This document shows, piece after piece, positions 1-8,365 of a DNA stretch of 48,554 nt. The stretch spans positions 1 through 48,554 of the forward strand of contig CAZNJT010000001.1 of NCBI GenBank assembly GCA_964573475.1. Direction: 5' to 3'. This DNA comes from CAVZKK01 sp964573475 (GTDB taxonomy: Archaea; Thermoproteota; Bathyarchaeia; Bathyarchaeales; Bathycorpusculaceae). Position 1 is the stretch's first letter. Each line of letters starts with the position of its first letter. The notes beneath the pieces were generated by a model. The model was not told where the DNA came from. It ran no database searches and was given only the letters and a program-made list of their open reading frames with translations. Position numbers and translations under genes: made by a program.

Positions 1-741
1 TACAGTTTCCGCACAGGCATAGATGTTGAAGACCTGAAACTGCATGATTTGGGCGATTTACACATATCAACTGACACGGAAAAAACGCTGGAAAGAACCG
101 CGTTGGTTATCAAGGACCTTTTGGAAACTGGAAAAACTCCAGTAACCATTGGCGGAGAACACACAATAACTTTAGGCGTCATGAAAGGTTTAGGAGAAAA
201 AGCATCAAAAACAGCGATAGTAAGTTTTGATGCACACCTTGACTTGCGTAATGAGTACATGGGCTTGAAACTTTCCCATACGACGTTCATGCGCAGAATA
301 AACGAAAAATTAAAACCAGGCAAAATCATCGAGGTTGGCACGAGAGCCGTCTGCAAGGAAGAACTAGACTATGCAAAGAAGGCTGGAATAGAATTTTTCA
401 CTGCAAAGCAGATCAGAAAAGAGGGAAGCCAACGAATCACAGAACAGTTAAGGGAAAAATTGTCAAGATACAAGAATGTCTATCTATCTATTGACATGGA
501 CGTTCTAGATCCTGCTTACGCCCCGGCGGTGCAGAACCCAGAACCGGAAGGAATCGAAACGCATACCTTGCTTGACATTTTATATGGCGTATGCGACAAA
601 CGTGTAGTAGGTTTTGACGTCATTGAGATTGCACCGAACTATGACCAAGGAATATCAGCGATTCAAGGCGCAAAAACAATTTTCGAAGTCCTCTGCTACT
701 TAGAAAAATCCCGAAAAGGTGGGACAAAACGAAAGAAGTAA
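1..741 (+). CDS. speB: Agmatinase (ureohydrolase family), 5' end cut by the window
   Basis: The product hydrolyses agmatine to putrescine and urea, the usual archaeal polyamine route. The frame is open from base 1, so the N-terminus lies outside the window; the TTG at 49 is an internal leucine, not the start. Family motifs are all visible: GGEHTITLG, SFDAHLDLR with the His/Asp manganese ligands, SHTTFMRR, and the second metal motif SIDMDVLDPAYAP near the C-terminus. About 246 residues are present against roughly 290-300 for the family. The end is lysine/arginine-rich. A methyltransferase follows on the same strand, 47 bp away by its first ATG. Arginase is the alternative, but archaeal homologues of this type are usually agmatinases. 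Confidence 0.92.
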   Translation, partial: YSFRTGIDVEDLKLHDLGDLHISTDTEKTLERTALVIKDLLETGKTPVTIGGEHTITLGVMKGLGEKASKTAIVSFDAHLDLRNEYMGLKLSHTTFMRRINEKLKPGKIIEVGTRAVCKEELDYAKKAGIEFFTAKQIRKEGSQRITEQLREKLSRYKNVYLSIDMDVLDPAYAPAVQNPEPEGIETHTLLDILYGVCDKRVVGFDVIEIAPNYDQGISAIQGAKTIFEVLCYLEKSRKGGTKRKK

Positions 742-788
742 AAACATATTATGATGAAAAACCAGAAAGCTACGATAAAACCTTTGAC

Positions 789-1535
789 ATGCTTTACTAT
801 AGGATCTATGATGCGATTACTTGGAAATACATCGAACCATATGTTCCAAAAGACCCTGACGCTCTAGTTCTCGATGCTGGAGGAGGAACTGGCCGCTGGG
901 CAATTAGAATGGCCAGAAAAGGCTGTAAAGTGGTTTTGGTTGACATTTCTGAAGGGATGTTAAAAATTGCCGCCGAAAAAGTGAAAAAAGAAGGACTCCA
1001 GAATAAAGTCACCATAAAAGAAGGCGACATTACAAAAACAGGTTATGCAGACGAAACCTTTGACATGATCCTTTGTGAACATGCTCTTTTCCTTTTCAAA
1101 GAACCAGACAACGTTATAAAAGAATTAAAGCGGATTCTAAAGAGGAAAGCCCGATTAATAGTTTCTGTGCATAACCGCTATGTCCAATCGTTAGTTTCGC
1201 TACCCGAAAAACCAAGCCTAGACAAGGTTGACGATGCGCTTAACATTCTACTTCGTAAAAGATATGGAAGCATGACTGAAAATGGCAAGGTTAAAATTTA
1301 TACTTGGACGCCTGACGAGTTTCGAACAATGTTAGAAAGAAACGGACTTCGCGTAGAGAAGATTGTTGGCAAAGGCGTTACTATGCCTTTGCGAATTTCA
1401 AAAGAACTATTTATGAAAAAGAAATATCCCGATGATTTATTCAACAAGTTACTTCAATTTGAGTTTACTTTATGTGAGAAACCAGACGCACTGGCATTGG
1501 CAGGACATTTACAAGCAATAACTTACAAAGCATGA
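789..1535 (+). CDS. Class I SAM-dependent methyltransferase, substrate unknown
   Basis: A Rossmann-fold methyltransferase. SAM motif I is VLDAGGGTGRWAIRMA, followed by an acidic strand end (VLVDIS), EGDITK, and the post-motif DMILCEHALFLF. The C-terminal half is a helical substrate-binding region with no recognised signature. The start is uncertain. The same frame is open upstream through the end of the agmatinase gene and encodes a plausible family N-terminus (YYDEKPESYDKTFD, codons 747-788). However, it has no ATG, GTG or TTG between the agmatinase stop and 789. The first ATG at 789 is used here; a non-canonical start or a small sequence error upstream could restore about 15 residues. The gene is probably co-transcribed with agmatinase. 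The substrate (small molecule, lipid or protein) cannot be told from sequence. Confidence 0.8.
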   Translation: MLYYRIYDAITWKYIEPYVPKDPDALVLDAGGGTGRWAIRMARKGCKVVLVDISEGMLKIAAEKVKKEGLQNKVTIKEGDITKTGYADETFDMILCEHALFLFKEPDNVIKELKRILKRKARLIVSVHNRYVQSLVSLPEKPSLDKVDDALNILLRKRYGSMTENGKVKIYTWTPDEFRTMLERNGLRVEKIVGKGVTMPLRISKELFMKKKYPDDLFNKLLQFEFTLCEKPDALALAGHLQAITYKA

Positions 1536-1573
1536 AATAAATGATGCTACAAAGACTTCGTTTGGAAACCTAG

Positions 1574-2013
1574 TTAAGTTCTCACCCTTCTAATCTCAAT
1601 AACTACTTTGTAATTGTCTGGGCAACCAGCGAGAAACTTGTCCTTATCCTTTTCCCAAGAAAAAACGCCTCCAAACTGCAAAGCAACCAAGTAGGGAAAG
1701 ATGGCATTGTAAAGAAAACCACAAACATTAGGAGTTCTAGGAAACTTATCCGCCTTTTCCGAGTAGAGCGTTAAGTCGAATTCCTCNNNNNNNNNNNNNN
1801 NNNNNNNNNNNNNNNNNNNNNNNNNNNNNNNNNNNNNNNNNNNNNNNNNNNNNNNNNNNNNNNNNNNNNNNNNNNNNNNNNNNNNNGAGTTCTAGGAAAC
1901 TTATCCGCCTTTTCCGAGTAGAGCGTTAAGTCGAATTCCTCTCCAATATGATGCCTTGCAACACATTCTCCTTCGACTTTCACAATCTTCCCAATTAATT
2001 TATAGCTTTTCAA
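1574..2013 (-). CDS. TIGR04076-type small protein, interrupted by the assembly gap
   Basis: The visible N-terminal part begins MKSYKLIGKIVKVEGECVAR and runs into the N run. The other side of the gap carries the matching C-terminal part in frame: after PRTP it reads NVCGFLYNAIFP, then LQFGGVFSWEKDKDKFLAGCP and ends in EIRRVRT with TAA at 1574-1576 (quoted in pieces). If the two 55-bp flanking copies are merged into one, the result is a single uninterrupted 94-residue reading frame. Its cysteine pattern and the FGG, SWE and CPD elements match the TIGR04076 family of unknown function. So the gene is very probably intact in the organism and broken only in the assembly. A start with ATG at 2013 gives the normal family length. 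Confidence 0.8.
1732..1941. repeat. Perfect 55-bp direct repeat flanking an unresolved gap
   Basis: Bases 1732-1786 and 1887-1941 are identical over 55 bp and abut the N run directly on both sides. The pattern is that of two contigs ending in the same sequence, joined by a scaffolder that did not merge the overlap. Merging removes 155 bp and restores a continuous small gene across the junction. Confidence 0.93.
1787..1886. other. Assembly gap of 100 N
   Basis: Exactly 100 unknown bases, the conventional placeholder for a gap of unknown size. The flanking perfect overlap indicates that the true gap length is negative, meaning that no sequence is missing here. Confidence 0.97.
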
Positions 2014-2036
2014 CCCGAAACCTCCTTAGCTTCGTT

Positions 2037-3404
2037 TTAGATTTTGCTCTTTAACAGTTTTGCGATGAAAAATCCGTTACATTGGTGAATGTGTGGATAA
2101 AGCCTTTGACATTTTTCCATTCCCCTTAAACCTGGCAAGCCTATTTTCGGCGTTATTTCAGTCAATGAAAATTCTGGATGCCATTTCAGGAAACGCTCAA
2201 TAAGCATTTCGTTTTCTTCGACGGTTATGCTGCATGTTGAGTAGATTAGGTTTCCTGCGGGCTTCACGTTTTCGGCGCAGCTGTTTATCATTAGCCACTG
2301 AATTTCAGCCATTTTATCAACGGAATGTCTCGTAAGCCTCCATTTGGCTGATGGTAGCTTTCCAAAAGCGCCTGTGCTTGTGCATGGCGGGTCTAAAACT
2401 ACAATGTCTGCTTCTATCGTTAAAGGTGATGGATTGCATACGTCGGCAATTATTGGAACAGCGATTTCCACGCCCATGCGTTCAACTTCGCTTTTCCAGA
2501 CACTCATTCTACGTTTTGAATAATCCATGGAATAGATGACGCCGCGGTTTTGCATCAGTTGCGCTAAATATGTGGTTTTTGCTCCGGGCGCAGCACACAC
2601 ATCTAAAACCGTCATTTCAAGCTTTGGATCTGTTACTTCCGCAGCGAAACAGCTTGCCTTGTCTTGAATGCAGAATAAACCTTCTCGGAAGCTTTCCGTT
2701 TTGGTTAAGGGTTGCTTCGTGCCTATAACCTTGTACGCATACATTAATTCTTCAACCTTCTCAACTTTGACTCCGTCTTCTGCAAGTCTCTCTAGAATTT
2801 CATTTTCATCCGCCTTAAGCGTGTTTAGCCTCATGTAGGTTGGCGGCGGCTTCGCATCCAGTTCTAACATCGCTACAGCCTCTTTTCTCCCAAAAAGCTT
2901 GAAGCAATATTTTACAAACCATGTCGGATGGAAAGTCAAAAGCCCAATTCTTTCTTCATCGCTTACTCCTTCAATGATTAATGTTGGCTTTTGCGTTAGT
3001 AATACGCCTAACATATGCTCAACTTTTCGAAGAGTTCCCCATCCAAGAATAGAGCGGGCAAGTTTAGCAATGCTTTCAGCTTCTTCAATGTCAATTTTGG
3101 ACCAGTTTTTGGCTATTCGTGTTTGGTAAACGTAAAGCCGCAAAAATGCTTGAACCCCAAGATTAAATTCGCTGAGGGATTCGGGTTTAAGGGTGTTGTT
3201 TATGAAGTTGTCTATGAAGTTTCGCCGCCTGACAGTTTCGCACACAAGCATGTGAGCAAGCCGCACAGCATTAGCATCCCTTATGCCCAATTGTTTAACC
3301 GTTTTCGCCAATGCTAGGCGCTCGCTTAATTTTTGCATCTCCATCCAGCTTAGGGTTTCAATCGCAAGCGTCCAAGCTTCCTTAAGCAACTTTTTCTCAC
3401 TCAC
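2037..3404 (-). CDS. RsmB/NSUN-type RNA (cytosine-5) methyltransferase with NusB-like domain
   Basis: The product transfers a methyl group from SAM to C5 of cytosine in rRNA or tRNA. Residues 1-140 are helical and resemble the NusB/RsmB RNA-binding domain. The catalytic domain follows, with the SAM site LDVCAAPGAKTTYLAQL (about 267-283), motif IV VLDPPCTSTGAFGKLPSAKW with Cys341, and motif VI IYSTCSITVEENE with Cys391. Both cysteines of the two-cysteine mechanism are present, so the enzyme should be active. Length 455 residues fits the NusB-plus-methylase architecture. It is transcribed away from the ThrRS gene; about 210 bp of AT-rich DNA separates them and presumably holds both promoters. 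rRNA versus tRNA specificity cannot be decided from sequence. Confidence 0.9.
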   Translation of the reverse strand: MSEKKLLKEAWTLAIETLSWMEMQKLSERLALAKTVKQLGIRDANAVRLAHMLVCETVRRRNFIDNFINNTLKPESLSEFNLGVQAFLRLYVYQTRIAKNWSKIDIEEAESIAKLARSILGWGTLRKVEHMLGVLLTQKPTLIIEGVSDEERIGLLTFHPTWFVKYCFKLFGRKEAVAMLELDAKPPPTYMRLNTLKADENEILERLAEDGVKVEKVEELMYAYKVIGTKQPLTKTESFREGLFCIQDKASCFAAEVTDPKLEMTVLDVCAAPGAKTTYLAQLMQNRGVIYSMDYSKRRMSVWKSEVERMGVEIAVPIIADVCNPSPLTIEADIVVLDPPCTSTGAFGKLPSAKWRLTRHSVDKMAEIQWLMINSCAENVKPAGNLIYSTCSITVEENEMLIERFLKWHPEFSLTEITPKIGLPGLRGMEKCQRLYPHIHQCNGFFIAKLLKSKI

Positions 3405-3615
3405 TCGGAATCAAACAATTATTGGGATGGAAACAATGTTGTAGATAAGAATTAAAGGTATTTCCTCCTATTTTGCTTGTGTATATCTAAAACCTTTTCC
3501 AGAATAAGAAATAAATAGGATGATGCATTATTAACAAGGTCGGTGCTTCAAATGGGGTATTTAGAAACACAACTCTAAACGATTTCTAAAAAGAAAAGAA
3601 CACTCCATACACCCC

Positions 3616-4863
3616 GTGAACATGAACCTTTTAAAAAACAAAAAACAGGAAAGAGAGCTTTCAAACGCTGACCATAGACTAATCGGTCAACAGCTGGATT
3701 TGTTCTCCATAAACGAAGAAGTAGGCATAGGCTTGGTACTTTGGCATCCCAAAGGCACAATCGTCCGCAAAATAATCAGAGACTTTTGGGAAGAAGAGCA
3801 CCTGAAAAATGGATATCAATTAGTTTGTACACCGCACATAGCCCGCGGAGAACTCTGGAAGATTTCGGGACACTTAGACTATTACAAGGAAAACATGTAT
3901 GTCTTCGAGAAAGACGGAGAACCTTACGTGGTTAAACCAATGAACTGCCCATTCCACATCCAAATATACAAGTCTAAACCTAGAAGTTACAAAGACCTTC
4001 CAATAAGATATGCAGAGTGGGGAACAGTCTACAGATACGAACGTTCAGGCACTTTACATGGATTACTTCGGGTTAGGGGATTTACCCAAGATGACGCCCA
4101 CATCTTTTGCACAGCAGAACAAATCGATGAAGAGATACTGAAACTTCTAGACTTCGCTGAACATATGTTGCAGAGATTTGGCTTTCACGAATTTAACGTG
4201 TACCTTTCAACCAGAGACCCGAAACAACCTGAAAAATATATGGGTTCAGAAAAAGATTGGAAGACGGCTCAAAGAGCCTTAGCTGAAGCCCTTAAAAACA
4301 AGGGAATCACATACCGCGAAATGCAAGGAGAAGCCGTATTCTACGGACCGAAAATTGACATTAACATAGTTGATGCTTCAGGCAGAGAATGGCAATGCTC
4401 CACAATCCAGTTCGACTTTAACCTGCCAAAACGTTTCAACATGACTTATACGGGCCCGAATGGAAAAGAACACGAAATATTGATGATTCATAGAGCCCTT
4501 CTTGGAGCCATAGAACGCTTTTTCGCCATTTTAGTAGAACATTATGAAGGGAATCTTCCCATCTGGCTTGCACCGACGCAAGTAAAAATATTGCCCATCA
4601 GTGATCATTATATTTCATATGCCCAGAGGATTCATGAAAAACTGCAGGCTTGCGGAATAAGATCGGAGGTTGACAGTAGTGCCTCTACCATCAGCTACAA
4701 AATCAGAGAAGCCGAAGTTCAGAAGATTCCATACATGGTAATCTGTGGCGAACACGAAGCGAATTTGAAGAAAATATCGATTAGAAAGCATGGAGTAGGG
4801 AACATGGGCCTATTGTCAACCAAAGAATTCATAAAGAAAATTAGGAATGAATGTGGCTGGTGA
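3616..4863 (+). CDS. thrS: Threonyl-tRNA synthetase, catalytic plus anticodon-binding domains only
   Basis: The product charges tRNA-Thr. Class II motifs are clear: motif 2 region YRYERSGTLHGLLRVRGFTQ and motif 3 HRALLGAIERF. The three zinc ligands that recognise threonine are Cys111 (KPMNCPFH), His162 (DDAHIFC) and His292 (LMIHRAL). A C-terminal anticodon-binding domain begins near WLAPTQVKILPI (about residue 317). The protein is 415 residues, against over 600 for full-length ThrRS, and starts directly at the catalytic core. No TGS or N-terminal editing domain precedes it; the upstream DNA is intergenic. This matches the ThrRS-cat form known from Crenarchaeota, which relies on a separate editing protein. 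The GTG at 3616 or the ATG at 3622 may be the start. Confidence 0.93.
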   Translation: MNMNLLKNKKQERELSNADHRLIGQQLDLFSINEEVGIGLVLWHPKGTIVRKIIRDFWEEEHLKNGYQLVCTPHIARGELWKISGHLDYYKENMYVFEKDGEPYVVKPMNCPFHIQIYKSKPRSYKDLPIRYAEWGTVYRYERSGTLHGLLRVRGFTQDDAHIFCTAEQIDEEILKLLDFAEHMLQRFGFHEFNVYLSTRDPKQPEKYMGSEKDWKTAQRALAEALKNKGITYREMQGEAVFYGPKIDINIVDASGREWQCSTIQFDFNLPKRFNMTYTGPNGKEHEILMIHRALLGAIERFFAILVEHYEGNLPIWLAPTQVKILPISDHYISYAQRIHEKLQACGIRSEVDSSASTISYKIREAEVQKIPYMVICGEHEANLKKISIRKHGVGNMGLLSTKEFIKKIRNECGW

Positions 4864-4955
4864 AAGCAACATTACTAGAAAAAGCAAAAATCCTAGTGCT
4901 TAGTAAGAGATTTTAGTATATCTGTCCACATACAGTAACTAGGTTAAGGGTTAGC

Positions 4956-7634
4956 ATGGCGCAACAGCGTTTAGACGATTCCTCTTACATGAAAGCTAAA
5001 CCTTCAAAAGAAACTGAAGCGAAAGCCCTGCCTTTCATGGAAGCTGTAACGAAAGAAAAGAAAAAGCACGCTTTTCCGTCGTTGGCGCCTGAAAATCTGC
5101 CGCCTTCATATTTTGTTTCAGCCACATACGATGGAAAAGCTAAAAAAGCCTTAATCAAACTTTATGAACCTGTTTCAGGGCGAATCTATTTCTGGCTTGA
5201 CAACACTGGCCACAAACCATATTGCCTAACCAACCTTTCGCCAATAGAACTTGAAAAAATAACTAGGCTAATGCAACATCCTGGATTTGACCATTTTGAA
5301 ATCGTGGACAAATTCGACCCGTTATTAAACAAAAATGTTAAGGTTACTAGTGTTATAGCGACAGACCCTTTGGCAATTGGTGGTCGCCCAACAGGATGCA
5401 TAAGAGACATAATTATAGAAGACTACCCAAAAGTCGCCGAAACACCAATCGTTCAAGAAACAAAAGTATGGGAATCTAAAATAAAGTATTACCAATGCTA
5501 CATCTACGACAGAGAACTTTTGCCAGGAATGATATACGAAGTTAAAGATAGTAAGTTAATCCTAAAAAACATGGAAGAAACAGAAAAGATTGTTAAGCAT
5601 ATACAGAAGACTTTTGAGGACGCAACAAATGAGGAGCAACAATTTATTGAGCAATGGGCAAGACTATTGGAATATCCCGCGCCAAAGTTTCTTTGCGTAG
5701 CTCTGGACATTGAAGTTTACACGCCTATCCCAACAAGAATGCCTGACCCTCGAGAAGCTGCCTACCAAGTTGTTTGCGCTTCACTGTATGGCTCAGACGG
5801 AAAAAAGAGAGTTCTTCTTTTAAAAAGAGAAGGCCCCCGCGAAGGAAACGAACGTCTGCCAGCAGAAGTGACTTTAGAATATTTTGATTCTGAAGAAAAA
5901 CTCGTTAGAGCCATTTTTGATGCCTTGTGGAGTTATCCCTTCGTTATAACCTTCAACGGCGACGACTTTGACCTGCGTTACTTGACCCATAGGGCGATGA
6001 ACCTCGGTTTTAGAAGGGATGAAATTCCAATAGAAGTTGGAAAACGTGCCTGCTTACTAAAATATGGGGTGCACATAGATCTTTACAAGTTCTTATTCAA
6101 CCGCTCAATCCAAATTTACGCCTTTAACAACCGTTATCGGGATGTAACCCTTAATGATGTAGGCAAAGCCCTAGTTGGGATGGAAAAGATTAAGTTGGAA
6201 AAGAGCCTTGGCGAATTGACTTACACAGAACTTGCCAAATACTGTTTTAGGGATGCTGAAATTACGTTTAAGCTTACAAGTTTTGAAGACGAGTTAGTTA
6301 TGAAACTTATTCTGGTTTTGGCCAGAATCAGCAGTATGCCAATGGAAGATGTGAGCCGTCAAGGCGTCTCTCGATGGATAAGAAATTTCATGCACCGCGA
6401 ACATCGCAGAAGAAACATGCTTATCCCAAATGGGGAAGATATTCTCGCCGTAAAAGGCAAAAGCGTCACAAAAGCGATAATTAAAGGTAAAAAATACAAA
6501 GGCGCCATAGTTGTTGAACCCGTGCCCGGCGTTCACTTCAACGTTGCAATCATGGATTTTCCAAGCCTATACCCATCAATAATAAAGGTTTGGAACCTGG
6601 GCTACCAGTCTATATTGTGTCAGCATCCAGAATGCCGCAACAACCTCATTCCAGGCACGCCGCACTGGGTCTGCACTAAGAAACGAGCATTAGAAAGCCT
6701 TTTAATCGGTTCCCTTAGAGACTTGCGAGTGCAATGGTACAAACCGAAATCAAAGGACAAAACCTTAGGAGTGGAGTTAAGAAGCTGGTACAACATCACC
6801 CAAGGAGCCCTCAAGGTAATCTTGAACGCAAGCTACGGCGTCTTCGGAGCGGAAACCTTCGACCTATACTGTCCACCAGTAGCTGAAGCGACAGCAGCGA
6901 TTGGAAGACACTCAATAACACAAATACTCAGCGAAGCAAAACAGCTTAACATTCAAGTGCTTTACGGAGACACAGACAGCATATTCCTAAAAAATCCCTC
7001 AAGAGAGCAAATTGAAGAGTTAGCCCGTTGGACAGAGCACGAGTTAAAAATGAGTTTGGATGTGGACAAAGTTTACAGATATGCAGTTTTCAGCTCACGG
7101 AAGAAAAATTATCTTGGAGTTTTAGAGGATGGCAGCGTTGACGTTAAAGGATTAACGGGCAAGAAGAGGCATATCCCATTGTTCATCAAAAAAGCCTTCA
7201 ACAGAATGAAAGAACGCCTAGCCATGGTAAAAACGCCAGCAGACTTTGAAAACGCGAAAAAAGACATACGCGAAATCGTCCGCGACTGCTACATGCGATT
7301 AAAGAGACGAGAATGGGAAAACCTAAGCGATTTAGCATTCAACGTAGTTTTAGGCGAAGAACTAGAACACTACACAAAAACAACACCTCAACACGTCAAA
7401 GCCGCAAAAATCCTAAAAGAAAATGGGATGGAGCTGAAAGCCGGCGATCTAATAACCTTTGTAAAGGTTGTTAAAGAACCTCACGTAAAACCGGTGGAAT
7501 TGGCAACCAACAATGAAATTGATGTGGACAAGTACATAGCCTACCTGCATTCAACGTTCGACCAAGTCCTAGACGCATTGGGTCTGGATTTTGATGAAAT
7601 AATAGGGTTGACTAAGCTGGAAAGATTCATGTGA
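4956..7634 (+). CDS. polB: Family B DNA polymerase with 3'-5' proofreading exonuclease
   Basis: Replicative-type archaeal DNA polymerase, 892 residues. Exonuclease motifs: Exo I LDIEVY (near 250), Exo II ITFNGDDFDLRYL, Exo III YCFRDAEITF. Polymerase motifs: A DFPSLYPSII, B region KVILNASYGVFG, C YGDTDSIF with both aspartates, and the thumb motif around KGLTGKKRHIPLF. A cysteine cluster (CQHPEC ... HWVC) sits between motifs A and B, as in crenarchaeal PolB1/PolB3 relatives. All catalytic acids are intact, so both activities are expected. The 70 N-terminal residues are low-complexity and lysine-rich and could include a start further downstream. It stands alone between ThrRS and the convergent transporter gene, 3 bp from the latter's end. 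Confidence 0.95.
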   Translation: MAQQRLDDSSYMKAKPSKETEAKALPFMEAVTKEKKKHAFPSLAPENLPPSYFVSATYDGKAKKALIKLYEPVSGRIYFWLDNTGHKPYCLTNLSPIELEKITRLMQHPGFDHFEIVDKFDPLLNKNVKVTSVIATDPLAIGGRPTGCIRDIIIEDYPKVAETPIVQETKVWESKIKYYQCYIYDRELLPGMIYEVKDSKLILKNMEETEKIVKHIQKTFEDATNEEQQFIEQWARLLEYPAPKFLCVALDIEVYTPIPTRMPDPREAAYQVVCASLYGSDGKKRVLLLKREGPREGNERLPAEVTLEYFDSEEKLVRAIFDALWSYPFVITFNGDDFDLRYLTHRAMNLGFRRDEIPIEVGKRACLLKYGVHIDLYKFLFNRSIQIYAFNNRYRDVTLNDVGKALVGMEKIKLEKSLGELTYTELAKYCFRDAEITFKLTSFEDELVMKLILVLARISSMPMEDVSRQGVSRWIRNFMHREHRRRNMLIPNGEDILAVKGKSVTKAIIKGKKYKGAIVVEPVPGVHFNVAIMDFPSLYPSIIKVWNLGYQSILCQHPECRNNLIPGTPHWVCTKKRALESLLIGSLRDLRVQWYKPKSKDKTLGVELRSWYNITQGALKVILNASYGVFGAETFDLYCPPVAEATAAIGRHSITQILSEAKQLNIQVLYGDTDSIFLKNPSREQIEELARWTEHELKMSLDVDKVYRYAVFSSRKKNYLGVLEDGSVDVKGLTGKKRHIPLFIKKAFNRMKERLAMVKTPADFENAKKDIREIVRDCYMRLKRREWENLSDLAFNVVLGEELEHYTKTTPQHVKAAKILKENGMELKAGDLITFVKVVKEPHVKPVELATNNEIDVDKYIAYLHSTFDQVLDALGLDFDEIIGLTKLERFM

Positions 7635-7637
7635 TTA

Positions 7638-8189
7638 TCAGCCTTTGTCTCCATTGACCACTTTCAACCCTCGAGACTTCAGCGGTCCGACGATATTCCA
7701 CTTGCTCATTATTGAGAGTAATATGTAACCAATTCCTCCGATCGCAACTAAGCTGCTGGCGGTTATGCTTATGATCATAGCTACCCACGCAGGCAGGGTG
7801 TTAAGAACTTCAGGCGGCGGAAAGAACAGCCAAAGATAGCCTCCGACTATTAAGCCTATAGGTAAGGCTCCCAGAATACACGCTGTGAAATGGCGTCTTC
7901 GCAAGAGGAAAACAGTGGTTGCGGCAAGTAAATTTGCAACAGGTCCGAAGGCAACATCTTGGGTCCCAAGGAAATAGTAAGCATTGGTCAGAAAACACCC
8001 AAAGGTCACTCCTCCGATAACAGGCCAGCCTAGCAAAGCAGCCATGGCAATTAAGCAGTCGGCGATGCGCAGCTGAATAGGCCCGTAAATTGTCGGATTA
8101 CCAATAGAGACCGTCTGAAGAATGTTAATCGTCACATACAAAGCTGCAAAGACAGCTGTTAAGGCTATGTCTCTACTGTCAAATTTCAC
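7638..8189 (-). CDS. queT: QueT-family membrane protein (S component for queuosine/archaeosine precursor)
   Basis: A 183-residue integral membrane protein with about five or six helices. The conserved block around YGPIQLRIADCL, then TFGCFLTNAYYFLG and QDVAFGPVANLLAA is characteristic of the QueT/COG4708 family. Those proteins are substrate-binding subunits of ECF transporters for preQ1/preQ0-like deazapurines. Archaea use preQ0 for archaeosine, so salvage is a sensible role. I chose the GTG at 8189 because GGAGGTGA lies four bases before it and the hydrophobic protein begins there. An upstream GTG at 8240 would add 17 residues unlike the family and would translate the GC-rich leader. No ECF ATPase or T subunit is in the window. 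Substrate is inferred from family only. Confidence 0.75.
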   Translation of the reverse strand: MKFDSRDIALTAVFAALYVTINILQTVSIGNPTIYGPIQLRIADCLIAMAALLGWPVIGGVTFGCFLTNAYYFLGTQDVAFGPVANLLAATTVFLLRRRHFTACILGALPIGLIVGGYLWLFFPPPEVLNTLPAWVAMIISITASSLVAIGGIGYILLSIMSKWNIVGPLKSRGLKVVNGDKG

Positions 8190-8193
8190 TTTT

Positions 8194-8249
8194 TCACCTC
8201 CCACACCGGGGTTTATGCGGCGGAACGGGTGGAGGCCCACTCACCCGCC
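8194..8249 (-). promoter_or_regulatory. GC-rich structured leader of the queT-type gene, possible riboswitch
   Basis: On the transcript, GGGUG (8246-8242) can pair with CACCC (8231-8227), closing a ten-base loop that contains CCUC (8235-8232). That loop can pair with GAGG of the Shine-Dalgarno (8200-8197), plus a G-U pair (8236/8196), which gives an H-type pseudoknot that would hide the ribosome-binding site. GGC (8249-8247) and GCC around 8220 could extend the stem. The stretch is much richer in GC than its surroundings. It does not match the preQ1-I consensus as I know it. Structure and ligand are inference from base pairing by eye. Confidence 0.4.
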
Positions 8250-8365
8250 AACACTTTCTATGCACATAATTCTAGGCTATTAATGTTACTGAAAAAAAGC
8301 CACTTGTAAGAAACGCTAAACCTCACTCGTTTCTTCTCCGGCTATCATTCGCTAGCTACAAATAG

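Noticed and set aside
1732..1941. 55-bp direct repeat as a biological tandem duplication or attachment site
   Set aside because: Both copies touch a run of exactly 100 N and merging them gives one intact gene; an assembly overlap explains it better.
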